Shown here piece by piece: positions 6,748-14,221 of a stretch of DNA of 14,266 nucleotides. The notes under the pieces were generated by a model, which worked only from the letters and a program-made list of their open reading frames with translations, did no database searches and had not been told where the DNA came from. Positions within the stretch are counted from its first letter, which is position 1; the number at the start of each line of letters is the position of its first letter. This DNA is from JBDTMT01 sp033764095 (GTDB taxonomy: Bacteria > Desulfobacterota > Binatia > HRBIN30 > CADEER01). Position numbers and translations under genes: made by a program. Location of the stretch: assembly GCA_033764095.1 (NCBI GenBank), contig JANRJF010000398.1, forward strand, positions 1 to 14,266, read 5' to 3'.

Positions 6748-7554
6748 TCAGAGGAACGGCACGCGGCGCCGCAGCTTGCCGACCAGCGTGCCGGTGAGGG
6801 CCGGCATCAGCCGCATGGCGAGGTCGATCGCCACCGTTTCCTTGCCGATCAGAACGCGCGGGCGACCGCGCTCGACCGCGGCGCAGATGCGGCGCGCGAC
6901 GGCGGCGACCGGCAGCGCGCGCTCGGCGACGAAGCGCGCCTCGAGCGCCTGCTTGTCGGTGTCCCAGACGCGGCCGCGCCGCACCAGGCCGGTATCCACC
7001 GGGCCGGGGTAGGCGCAGGTGAGACGCACGGGGGTCTCCGCCAGCTCGGCGCGCAGCGCCTCGGCGAAGCCGCGCAGCGCGAACTTCGAGGCGCAGTAGG
7101 CGGACTTGGTCGGCAGGCTGAACAGCGCGAAGTCCGACAACACCATGCCGATGCGCGCCGCCGGCGCCGCCCGCAGGTGCGGCAGGAAGAACTTGCAGGC
7201 GTGCACGGCGCCCCAGAAGTTGACCCCCATCAGCCACGCGAGGTCGTCGAGCGGCATCGTCTCGACCGGCGCGGCGACCGACACGCCGGCGTTGTTGATC
7301 AGCACGTGCACCGCGCCGTGCGCCGCCAGCACCGCCTCCGGCAGCGCCGCCATGTCGGCGCGCTGCGCCACGTCGACCACGTGCGCGCTGCTGCGCGCGC
7401 CGCCGAGCAGCCGCTGCGTCTCGGCGAGGCCGTCGCCGTCGCGGTCGACCAGTGCCAGCGCGCAGCCGCGCCCCGCCAACTCCAGCGCCACGCCGCGGCC
7501 GATGCCGCTCGCCGCGCCGGTGACCACCGCAACCGTGTTCGAGTCGAAGCGCAT
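6748..7554 (-). CDS. Short-chain dehydrogenase/reductase (classical SDR)
   Basis: NAD(P)-dependent oxidoreductase of 268 aa with all classical SDR features. The cofactor motif TGAASGIG is at residues 12-19, NNAG at 87-90, the active-site Asn112 in VNFWG, Ser140, and Tyr153/Lys157 in YCASK; PGPVDT follows. VDRDGDG after the second strand puts an acidic residue (Asp37) at the usual NAD-favouring position, an inference only. The C-terminal part, with VLIGKETVAIDLAMRLMPALTGTLV, is amphipathic and may contact membrane or a hydrophobic substrate. The start at 7554 has GAGGAG four bases upstream. A longer reading to 7626 would translate the inverted repeat and is rejected. The gene is divergent from the aldo/keto reductase and convergent with the DUF2878-like gene. 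Substrate unknown. Confidence 0.9.
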   Translation of the reverse strand: MRFDSNTVAVVTGAASGIGRGVALELAGRGCALALVDRDGDGLAETQRLLGGARSSAHVVDVAQRADMAALPEAVLAAHGAVHVLINNAGVSVAAPVETMPLDDLAWLMGVNFWGAVHACKFFLPHLRAAPAARIGMVLSDFALFSLPTKSAYCASKFALRGFAEALRAELAETPVRLTCAYPGPVDTGLVRRGRVWDTDKQALEARFVAERALPVAAVARRICAAVERGRPRVLIGKETVAIDLAMRLMPALTGTLVGKLRRRVPFL

Positions 7555-7558
7555 GAAA

Positions 7559-7564
7559 CTCCTC
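7559..7564 (-). promoter_or_regulatory. Ribosome binding site of the short-chain dehydrogenase
   Basis: On the minus strand this reads GAGGAG, four bases before the ATG at 7554. It fixes the short start of the dehydrogenase and argues against the extension through the repeat. The inverted repeat begins only a base beyond it. Confidence 0.7.
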
Positions 7565-7565
7565 G

Positions 7566-7643
7566 ACCACAGATCAACACCGATGACCACAGAGGGTGCG
7601 GAGACCTCCGTGTTCTCTGTGGTCATCGGTGTTCATCTGTGGT
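7566..7643. repeat. 29-bp inverted repeat (ACCACAGAT...GACCACAGAG type) in a divergent promoter region
   Basis: The arms 7566-7594 and 7615-7643 are reverse complements at 28 of 29 positions. The 20-base centre holds a smaller 5-bp palindrome (CGGAG at 7599-7603, CTCCG at 7606-7610). The element is markedly less G+C-rich than its surroundings and fills nearly the whole gap between two divergent genes. The CACAGAT/ACACCGATG words match a type of dispersed palindrome I recall from several environmental bacterial genomes. It could be a mobile palindrome, a regulatory site, or both. Confidence 0.8.
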
Positions 7644-7656
7644 TTGCAGTCGCCGC

Positions 7657-8532
7657 ATGGAGTACGCGCCGTTCGGATCGACCGGGCATCGCAGCTCGCG
7701 CATCCTCTTCGGCGCCGCGGCGCTCGGTGCGATGCGCCAGGAGAAGGCCGACCAGGTGCTGGCGCAGCTGCTGCCGGCGGGTGTGAACCACATCGACACC
7801 GCCGCGTCGTACGGCGAGTCGGAGCTGCGCCTGGCGCCGTGGCTGCGGACCCATCGCGATGCGGTGTTCCTCGCCACCAAGACCGGCGACCGCACCGCCG
7901 CCGGCGCGCGGCGCAGCATCGCCGACTCGCTGGCGCGGCTCGGCGTCGCGCGACTCGACCTGGTGCAGCTGCACAACCTGGTGGACGAAGAGGGGTGGCA
8001 GACGGCGATGGGGCCGGGCGGCGCGCTGGAGGCATTGGTCGAGGCGCGCGACCGGGGCCTGGTGCGCTTTCTCGGCGTCACCGGGCACGGCACCTACGCC
8101 GCCGCCATGCACCACCGCAGCCTGCGCCGCTTTCCCTTCGACAGCGTGCTGCTGCCGTACAGCTACGTGATGATGGCCAACCCCGACTATGCCGCCGACT
8201 GCGAGGCGCTGCTGTCGTTGTGCGCGACGCGCGGCGTCGCCGTGCAGACCATCAAGGCGGTGGCGCGGCGGCGCTGGCAGGACGACCACGCCCGGCGCTT
8301 CAGCTGGTACGAGCCGCTGCGCGACGCGGCGGCGATCCGCCGCGCCGTGCATTTCGTGCTGGCGCGGCCCGGGCTCTTCCTCAACAGCTCGAGCGACGCG
8401 ACGCTGCTGCCGTCGATCCTCGCCGCCGCCGCCGAGCCGGTCAGCCCGCCGTCCGCCGCGGCGCTGGCCGCCGACGTCGCCGCCCACGGCATGCAGCCGC
8501 TGTTCGTGCGCGACGTCAGCGACGCGATCTGA
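7657..8532 (+). CDS. Aldo/keto reductase family protein
   Basis: NAD(P)H-dependent oxidoreductase of 291 aa with a TIM-barrel aldo/keto reductase pattern. FGAAALGAM is near the N-terminus, and the catalytic tetrad is complete: Asp47 and Tyr52 in HIDTAASYGESE, Lys75 in FLATKTGDR, His106 in LVQLHN. FLGVTGHG and QTIKAVARRRW follow at the expected spacing. The length is slightly below the family norm of about 300-330 and the final cofactor segment is weakly conserved, as in many bacterial AKRs of unknown substrate. The ATG at 7657 is 13 bases after the inverted repeat and has no visible ribosome site, so the repeat may have replaced the original leader. The gene converges on the HemN-like gene with a 9-bp gap. 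Confidence 0.88.
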   Translation: MEYAPFGSTGHRSSRILFGAAALGAMRQEKADQVLAQLLPAGVNHIDTAASYGESELRLAPWLRTHRDAVFLATKTGDRTAAGARRSIADSLARLGVARLDLVQLHNLVDEEGWQTAMGPGGALEALVEARDRGLVRFLGVTGHGTYAAAMHHRSLRRFPFDSVLLPYSYVMMANPDYAADCEALLSLCATRGVAVQTIKAVARRRWQDDHARRFSWYEPLRDAAAIRRAVHFVLARPGLFLNSSSDATLLPSILAAAAEPVSPPSAAALAADVAAHGMQPLFVRDVSDAI

Positions 8533-8541
8533 CCCGGCGCG

Positions 8542-10278
8542 TCAGCGCGCCGCGGCGCCGCTGTCCTGCTGCTGGTCGCGGCGCGCGCGGCGCCGCAGCG
8601 CGGCGCGATGGTTGCGCGTGATCGCGCCGCGCAGCTGCGCGACGGCGAGGCGCAGGCTGTCGTCGGGCGCCTGCCTGGGGGCCGCCTCGAGCACCAGGCG
8701 CAGATTGCCGTTCTCGGCCAGTGCCGGCGCGACGCGCAGGCGCAGCGTCTCGCCGCCGGGGGTGCGCAGCAGCAGGCAGACGCCGTCGGTGCCGACGAAG
8801 CGGTGCCCGCCGGCCAGCTCGGTGCCGGACGGCAGGTTCTCGACCAGCAGCCCGACGCCGCGCGCCGACAGCTCGACCGCGTCGAAGTGGGCGAGGTCGA
8901 ACTCGATCGCCTCCTGCGGCACCAGCCAGAGCAGTGTCGCGATGCGGGCGCGGCGGTCCTGCGCCGTGAAGCGCAGCACGTCCGTCTCCAGCCGGGCGAC
9001 GCCCTCGTGCTCCCATGCCTCGATCGCCGCGGGGATCACCGCGGCGATGTCGCCGCCGAAGATCTGGCGGAACTCGGTGCGGTCGACGGTGTCGTTGTCG
9101 CGCAGGTGATGGGTGAGGAAGGTGCGCGCCTCGTCGGCCAGGCTCATGCGGTTGCCTTCGTAGTCGGCCGGTCCGGGTGCGGCGGGGTTGTCGTCGGGGT
9201 CGCGCAGCGAGAACGCGGCGCTGCCGAAGATCACCGAGCGCGCCGAGCGCCCGATGCCGAAGACGTTGAGCGGCCGCCGCGCCTCGCTGCTCAGCGCGGT
9301 GTAGGTGAAGGTGCTGCCGCTCTGCACCGGCTGCCCCGGCATCTCCTGGCGGCGCAGCATCATGTGATGGCCGGAGCCCATGCGCACCTGGTAGCCGTGG
9401 CGTTCGGCGAGCGCCGGCAGCGCCGGGGGGATGAGCTCCTCGAACGGCTTCAGGTGGGCCCAGAAGGCCTCGTGCGAGCCGGCGAAATGCTGGTCGATGT
9501 AGCGCTGCGTCGGCGTCAGCATGAAGATGTCCAGCCACTGCGGCCGGAAGCGCTGCATGACCGTTTCCATCTCGATCAGCATGGCGGGGGCGGTGGTGCC
9601 CTCGAGGCCGAGCAGGAAGTCGCAGGCGACGTCGTTGAGCCCGACCGCCTTGAGGTCGGCGAAGCTGCGCTCGATGGTCTCGATGCCCTGCTTGCCGCGG
9701 TTGTGCCGTTCGTTGATCTGCGGGTCGAGCGTCTCGATGCCGAACGACAGCTGCTTGAAGCCGTGCGCCACCAGCACGTCCAGTCGCGCCCGGTTCATCA
9801 CCGCCGGATCGAACTCCAGCTTGCGCGAGGCGCCCGGGTGCCAGTTGATCTTGCTGTCGACCGCGTCGAGCAGCTCGTGCAGCAGCGGGGCGGGCAGCAC
9901 CGCCGGCGTGCCGCCGCCGATGTAGAGGGCATGGAAGGTCAGCGGCTGCAGCGCCGGCGCGATCACCTCGATGGTGCGCAGGGCGCGCTTCAGCCAGGTG
10001 CGCAACAGCTCGGAGGACGACGGCTGCAGGCGGTCGTAGTTGCAGAAGCTGCAGATCGACTTGCAGAACGGGACGTGGATGTACACGCAGTTGCGCGGCT
10101 CCAACTCGCCGATCGGATGGCGCGCCGCCCGCTCCCACAGCGCCGCCACCTCCTCCTCGCTCCACACCGTCGTGGGGCCGTGCAGGTAGGAGAGGCGCGA
10201 CGCGTCGCCGACGCGGGCGACCTCCATGTAGCGGTCGTGCAGGCGCTTGCGGTGGTCGATCCAGCTGGCGTCGGGCAA
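8542..10278 (-). CDS. HemN-like radical SAM protein with C-terminal extension
   Basis: Radical SAM enzyme of 578 aa resembling coproporphyrinogen III dehydrogenase and HemW. The [4Fe-4S]/SAM motif is Cys72-x3-Cys76-x2-Cys79 in HVPFCKSICSFC. The SAM-contacting ALYIGGGTPAVL has GGGTP at 121-125, LSFGIETLDPQINERHNRG at about 177-195 matches the family's conserved helix, and GIGRSARS is near 341. Residues about 380-465 look like the HemN C-terminal helical domain. About 110 further residues (466-578) are beta-rich then strongly basic, and I cannot assign them. This is much longer than HemN or HemW (roughly 380-460 aa), so haem synthesis is not assumed; related proteins include methyltransferases and cyclopropanases. 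The start is TTG 10278, with GAGG eight bases upstream; the next ATG would be codon 18. Divergent from a second radical SAM gene. Confidence 0.85.
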   Translation of the reverse strand: MPDASWIDHRKRLHDRYMEVARVGDASRLSYLHGPTTVWSEEEVAALWERAARHPIGELEPRNCVYIHVPFCKSICSFCNYDRLQPSSSELLRTWLKRALRTIEVIAPALQPLTFHALYIGGGTPAVLPAPLLHELLDAVDSKINWHPGASRKLEFDPAVMNRARLDVLVAHGFKQLSFGIETLDPQINERHNRGKQGIETIERSFADLKAVGLNDVACDFLLGLEGTTAPAMLIEMETVMQRFRPQWLDIFMLTPTQRYIDQHFAGSHEAFWAHLKPFEELIPPALPALAERHGYQVRMGSGHHMMLRRQEMPGQPVQSGSTFTYTALSSEARRPLNVFGIGRSARSVIFGSAAFSLRDPDDNPAAPGPADYEGNRMSLADEARTFLTHHLRDNDTVDRTEFRQIFGGDIAAVIPAAIEAWEHEGVARLETDVLRFTAQDRRARIATLLWLVPQEAIEFDLAHFDAVELSARGVGLLVENLPSGTELAGGHRFVGTDGVCLLLRTPGGETLRLRVAPALAENGNLRLVLEAAPRQAPDDSLRLAVAQLRGAITRNHRAALRRRARRDQQQDSGAAAR

Positions 10279-10501
10279 CGTGTGAACCTCGGCAATGATG
10301 GGCGCGGCCGCCGGCGGTCCCCCCGCGCTGCGGTGTCGGCCGGCCGTCCTGCGCTACCCGGTTCGCGTAACACACGCCCGCGTCGATTTGCGAGTCCTGA
10401 ATCGAGCCGCCCCGGGGTAGACGGCGCGCGGCCCAACCCGTAGTTTTTTCTTGTTCTTTGCCGGGCGAGCACCGACAAGGAGGGGAGGGGCCGCAGCCGC
10501 C
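10279..10501. promoter_or_regulatory. Divergent intergenic region of the two radical SAM genes
   Basis: This 223-bp region must hold the promoters of both outward-reading radical SAM genes. Visible structure is a perfect 6-bp inverted repeat, TCGATT at 10383-10388 and AATCGA at 10400-10405, with 11 bases between. A T-rich patch at 10441-10459 is unusual for this DNA, and the AAGGAGGGG ribosome site of the plus-strand gene is at 10477-10485. I see no convincing -35/-10 pair. The inverted repeat has operator-like spacing but may be chance. Confidence 0.4.
10287..10290 (-). promoter_or_regulatory. Weak ribosome site supporting a TTG start
   Basis: GAGG on the minus strand lies eight bases before TTG 10278. 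No ATG or GTG occurs in frame nearby upstream, and starting at the next ATG (10227) would drop 17 residues. Confidence 0.4.
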
Positions 10502-12325
10502 GTGCGCATTCAACGCGTCGTCACCAACGAGACGTGCAACCAGAACTGCTGGTTCTGCAATGCCCGTCGTCCGTCCGAGCGGCCGGACTACGTGGCGCGC
10601 GCCGCGGTGCGCCAACGCATCGCCGCGGCGCTGAGCGACGGCGCGCGCGAGATCGTCCTCACCGGCGGCGAGCCGACGCTGCGCAGCGACGTCGCCGACC
10701 TGGTGCGCCGCGCCGCCGAGGGCGGCGCGCGCGTCGTGCTGGAGACCAACGCGGCGCTGCTCGACGCCGACCGCGCCGCGGCCCTGGCGGCGGCCGGGCT
10801 GCACACGGCGCGGGTGCCACTGCCCGCCTGGGGCGACGCGGCCGACGCCATCACCCGCGACCCCGGCGGCTTTGCCCGCAGCCTGGCGGCGGTGCGGGCG
10901 CTGGCCGACGCCGGGGTGCAGGTGGAGGCGACGGTGCCGGTGGTGCGCCGCAACCTGGCGCTGATCGGCGCGCTGCCGCGCGAGATCGCCGCCGCGGCGC
11001 TGCCGGTGGCGGCGCTGGTGCTGGTCATTCCGGTGAGCGCGCCCGACGGCGACGAATGCGCGCCGCTGGCGGCGCTGGCGCCGGCGGTGGTGGCGGTGGC
11101 CGACGCGGCGCGGCGCACCGGGCTCGCCGTGCGGCTCGATCCCGCCGCGTTCGTGCCGCCGTGCGTCTTCGACAAGCCCGAGCGCGTCGCCCATCTCTAC
11201 GCGCTCAACCGCGGCCACGTGGCGCGCCCCGGCTTTCAGCCGGTGGCGGCGTGCGCCAGCTGCGTGGTCAACGACCGCTGCCCGGGATTTCCCGAGGCGA
11301 TGCTGGGGCGCGGCGCGCTGCCGCCGTTGCAGCCGATCGCCGAGCACCGGCTGCGGCGGCGCCTCACCGTGCACTCGACGGTCGAAGAGCAGGTGGCGCG
11401 CGAGTATCTCGGCCGCGACGAGCTGCGCAGCGACCTGTCGGGCCCCGGCGTCGAGTACACGCTGCGGGTGAATTTCCACTGCAACCAGGCGTGCGAGTTC
11501 TGCTTCGTCTCGACCCATCTGCCGCCGCCCGCCGAGGCGGCGGTGCGCGCCGCGATCGAGCGCGCCGGGCGCGAGGCGGCGGTGCTGGTGCTGTCCGGCG
11601 GCGAGCCGACGTTGAACCCGCGCCTGCCCGAGTACGTCGCGCTCGCCAAGCGCAGCGGCGTGCGGGTCGTCGAGCTGCAGAGCAACGCGACGCGGCTCGC
11701 CGACGTGGGGCTGGCCAACGCGCTGGCGGCGGCCGGGGTCGACCGCGCCATGATCTCGTTGCACGGCGCGACCGCCGAGGTGTCCGACGCCGTCACCGGC
11801 GCGCCCGGCACCTTCGCCAGCACGGTGCGCGGCATCGACCATCTGGTGCAGGCCGGCGTCGCGGTGCGGCTCAACTTCGTCTTCTGCCAGCGCAACCGGC
11901 TCGACTTCCCGCGCCTGGTCGACCTGGTCGCGGCGCGCTGGCCGCAGGCGACGATCGTCTTCTCGTTCGTCGGCTCGCACACCGACGTCGTCCCGCGGAC
12001 CACGGCGCTCATCCCGCGCTTCAGCGACGTGCTGCCGCCGCTGCTCGACGGCCTGGCGCGCGCCGCGGCGAGCGGCCTGACGGTATCCGGCTTCGACTCG
12101 ATGTGCGGCCTGCCGCTGTGCCTGGTCCCGGCGGCCGAGCGCGGCGGCTTCTCGCAGCTGGCGGTGGAATCCGGCGGCGGCGGCGAGTTCGTCAAGGGCG
12201 AGGCCTGCGCGACCTGCGCCGAGGGGCACCGCTGCTACGGGGTGCGGCGCGGCTACGCCGAGCTCTACGGTACCGGCGAGCTGATCCCGTTCGCCGCCGG
12301 CGGCGCCGCCGCCACCTCAGCCTGA
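10502..12325 (+). CDS. Tandem radical SAM protein with two rSAM halves and duplicated Cys clusters
   Basis: A 607-aa protein made of two radical SAM units. The first begins at once: Cys12-x3-Cys16-x2-Cys19 (TCNQNCWFC) and GGEPTL at 55-60. It ends with Cys221, then Cys251-x2-Cys254-x5-Cys260. The second has Cys327-x3-Cys331-x2-Cys334 (HCNQACEFC), SGGEPTL, SLHGA, and ends with Cys535, Cys540, then Cys569-x2-Cys572-x5-Cys578. The matching C-terminal patterns suggest an auxiliary Fe-S site in each half, as in SPASM/twitch-type enzymes, and an internal duplication. GTG 10502 was chosen because GGGAGGGG at 10483-10490 is 11 bases upstream; TTG 10451 has no ribosome site. The gene is divergent from the HemN-like gene and its stop overlaps the asparagine synthetase-type gene by 9 bp, tail to tail. 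The substrate is unknown; peptide or small-molecule modification are both possible. Confidence 0.9.
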   Translation: MRIQRVVTNETCNQNCWFCNARRPSERPDYVARAAVRQRIAAALSDGAREIVLTGGEPTLRSDVADLVRRAAEGGARVVLETNAALLDADRAAALAAAGLHTARVPLPAWGDAADAITRDPGGFARSLAAVRALADAGVQVEATVPVVRRNLALIGALPREIAAAALPVAALVLVIPVSAPDGDECAPLAALAPAVVAVADAARRTGLAVRLDPAAFVPPCVFDKPERVAHLYALNRGHVARPGFQPVAACASCVVNDRCPGFPEAMLGRGALPPLQPIAEHRLRRRLTVHSTVEEQVAREYLGRDELRSDLSGPGVEYTLRVNFHCNQACEFCFVSTHLPPPAEAAVRAAIERAGREAAVLVLSGGEPTLNPRLPEYVALAKRSGVRVVELQSNATRLADVGLANALAAAGVDRAMISLHGATAEVSDAVTGAPGTFASTVRGIDHLVQAGVAVRLNFVFCQRNRLDFPRLVDLVAARWPQATIVFSFVGSHTDVVPRTTALIPRFSDVLPPLLDGLARAAASGLTVSGFDSMCGLPLCLVPAAERGGFSQLAVESGGGGEFVKGEACATCAEGHRCYGVRRGYAELYGTGELIPFAAGGAAATSA

Positions 12326-14221
12326 CGGCGCCGCCGCCCAGCGGGCGTGCCAGAGCTGGAAGATGAGCAGCGTCCACAGCTGCTTGCGGTTGTCGCTGGT
12401 GCGCGCGAAGTGCGCGTCGACCAGGCGGCTGACGACGCGGTCGTTGAACAGGCCCTGGCGGCGGATGCGCGCCGGCGAGAGCAGGTCGCCGACCAGCTCG
12501 CGCAGCGGACCGCCCAACCAGTGCGCCACCGGCATGGCGAAGCCCTGCTTGGGACGCTTCACCACCTCGGCGGGGAGCAGGTCGCCGACCGCGCGGCGCA
12601 GCAGGTACTTGCCGGTCAGCCGGCGCAGCTTGAGCTCGATCGGCAGCGCCGAGGCATAGTCGACGACGATGCGGTTGAGGAACGGCACCCGCACCTCGAG
12701 TGACGCCGCCATGCTGGCGCGGTCGACTTTGAAGAGGATGTCGCCCTCCAGGTAGAGCTTCATGTCGTCGTACAGGATGCGGTTGAGCGGCAGGCGCGCG
12801 TCGCAGTCGCGGCTGTGCTCCCAGGTGCGTGCGTAGGTGTCGCCGAGCACCGGCTTCACCCAGTCCTGGAACAGCTCGGCCTTCTCCTCGTCGGTGAACG
12901 AGCCCATCCAACGGTGGTGGCGGACCTCGAACGGCACACCGCGTCCGGCGACGAAGCGGCGGATCTTGAAGTCGCGGCTGAAGTAGTCGAACGAGACCGG
13001 CAGGTGGGTGAGCAGCTTCTGCGCCACCCAGGTGCGCACGTGCCAGGGCACCACCGTCTCGTAGTACTCGATCAGCCGGTGCGCGCCGAGCGTCGGGTAG
13101 CCGGCCAGGATCTCGTCGCTGCCGTCGCCGCCGAGCACCACCTTCACGTGCTGCCGGGCGAAGCGCGACAGCAGCAGGGTGGGGACGAACGAGGCGTCGC
13201 CGAGCGGCTCGTCGAGCACCTCGGCGATCTGCGGCACGGCCTCCGCAGCCATCTGGCTGGTGAGGCGCAGCTCGTGGTGACGGGTGCCGACGTGCTGGGC
13301 GACCAGCCGGGCGTAGCGCGACTCGTCGAACGACGGCTCGTCGTAGGCGACCGAGAAACTGTCCACCGTGCCGCCGGCGGCGCGCGCCATCAGCGCGGTG
13401 ACGACGCTGGAGTCGATGCCGCCGCTGAGCAGCACGCCGATCGGCACGTCGCTCACCAGCTCGCGCTCGACGCTGCTGCGCAGCGCCTCGCGCAGCCCGC
13501 CGGCGAACTCGCGCCAGTGCACCGGGGAGTGGCTCTCGCTGCGCTTGAGGCTGGGGCGCCAGTACTCGGTGAGCGTCAGGCCGCGCGCGCTCCAGGTCAG
13601 GCAGTGCGCCGGCGGCAGACGGCGCACGTGCTGGAAGATGGTCCGCGGCGTCGGCACGAACTCGTACGAGAGGTATTCGTTCAGCGCGACCGGATCGAGA
13701 CGCCGTTCGACCTCGGGGTGCTGCAGCAGGACCTTCATCTCCGAGCCGAAGGCCAGCCCGTCGCGCGTCTCGGCGAAGTAGAGCGGCTTCACCCCCATGC
13801 GGTCGCGCGCGAGGACCAGCGCGCGCGTCCGCGCGTCCCAGATGGCGAAGGCGAAGATGCCGTTCAGGTGGTCGAGCGCCGCGGCGTCGAGCTCCTCGTA
13901 GAGGTGCAGCACCACCTCGGTGTCGGTGTGGGTGGTGAAGCGGTGCCCCTTCTGCGTCAGGAAGGCGCGCAGCTCGCGGTAGTTGTAGATCTCGCCGTTG
14001 AGCACGATGTGCAGGCTGGCGTCCTCGTTGGCGATCGGCTGCCGGCCGCCGGCGAGGTCGATGATCGACAGGCGGCGCGAGCCGAGCCCGACCTGCGGCG
14101 TCAGGTAGGCGCCGTCCTGGTCGGGGCCGCGATGCGTCATCGCGTCCATCATCGCGTGCAGCACGCGCGCGTCGACCGGCGCCGCCTCGGCGCGCTGCAC
14201 TATGCCGCAGATTCCGCACAT
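12317..14221 (-). CDS. asnB: Asparagine synthase (glutamine-hydrolysing)-type amidotransferase
   Basis: Complete 634-aa class II glutamine amidotransferase fused to an ATP-dependent synthetase domain. Cys2 (MCGICGI) is the N-terminal nucleophile after Met removal. RRLSIIDL at 49-56, NGEIYNY at 75-81 and the DTE segment at 100-102 form the glutaminase site. The PPi loop is SGGIDSS at 266-272, followed by SFSVAYDEPSFDES and VVLGGDGSDEILAGYP. The length is typical of AsnB homologues in polysaccharide and exosortase loci, which often amidate something other than aspartate, so the asnB symbol denotes family only. The start is ATG 14221; only 45 bp of upstream sequence are in the window and no clear ribosome site is visible. 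The 3' end overlaps the tandem radical SAM gene by 9 bp. Together with the glycan operon about 8 kb away it suggests amidated surface sugar or cell-wall material, an inference. Confidence 0.93.
   Translation of the reverse strand: MCGICGIVQRAEAAPVDARVLHAMMDAMTHRGPDQDGAYLTPQVGLGSRRLSIIDLAGGRQPIANEDASLHIVLNGEIYNYRELRAFLTQKGHRFTTHTDTEVVLHLYEELDAAALDHLNGIFAFAIWDARTRALVLARDRMGVKPLYFAETRDGLAFGSEMKVLLQHPEVERRLDPVALNEYLSYEFVPTPRTIFQHVRRLPPAHCLTWSARGLTLTEYWRPSLKRSESHSPVHWREFAGGLREALRSSVERELVSDVPIGVLLSGGIDSSVVTALMARAAGGTVDSFSVAYDEPSFDESRYARLVAQHVGTRHHELRLTSQMAAEAVPQIAEVLDEPLGDASFVPTLLLSRFARQHVKVVLGGDGSDEILAGYPTLGAHRLIEYYETVVPWHVRTWVAQKLLTHLPVSFDYFSRDFKIRRFVAGRGVPFEVRHHRWMGSFTDEEKAELFQDWVKPVLGDTYARTWEHSRDCDARLPLNRILYDDMKLYLEGDILFKVDRASMAASLEVRVPFLNRIVVDYASALPIELKLRRLTGKYLLRRAVGDLLPAEVVKRPKQGFAMPVAHWLGGPLRELVGDLLSPARIRRQGLFNDRVVSRLVDAHFARTSDNRKQLWTLLIFQLWHARWAAAPSG

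Noticed and set aside
7555..7626. N-terminal extension of the short-chain dehydrogenase to 292 residues
   Set aside because: The extra 24 residues are translated inverted repeat, while ATG 7554 has a good ribosome site four bases upstream.
8860..8880. PilZ domain call on the HemN-like tail from ELSARGVG
   Set aside because: The first position is Glu rather than Asp/Asn and the N-terminal RxxxR switch is not clearly present, so it stays a resemblance only.
8542..10278. Naming the HemN-like protein hemN or hemW
   Set aside because: Its length, the extra C-terminal region and the absence of haem genes nearby make a haem role unsupported.
10295..10420. 41-codon open frame starting MMGAAAGGPPALRC in the divergent gap, considered as a precursor peptide for the radical SAM enzymes
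   Set aside because: No ribosome site, no leader/core pattern and only one Cys; open frames of this size are common by chance in such GC-rich DNA.
8608..10443. Long plus-strand frame (611 codons) opposite the HemN-like gene
   Set aside because: The opposite strand encodes a full radical SAM protein with all motifs; this frame is repetitive Arg/Gln/Val/Asp sequence with no ribosome site.
10451..10501. TTG start at 10451 for the tandem radical SAM protein
   Set aside because: The added residues read through the AAGGAGGGG ribosome site itself, and no ribosome site precedes the TTG.
8516..12229. A 1237-codon open frame on the minus strand across the radical SAM region
   Set aside because: It lies in an alternative frame over two real genes, is composed of Arg/Ala/Gly/Pro/His-rich low-complexity sequence, has no recognisable motifs, and is expected from third-position GC bias.
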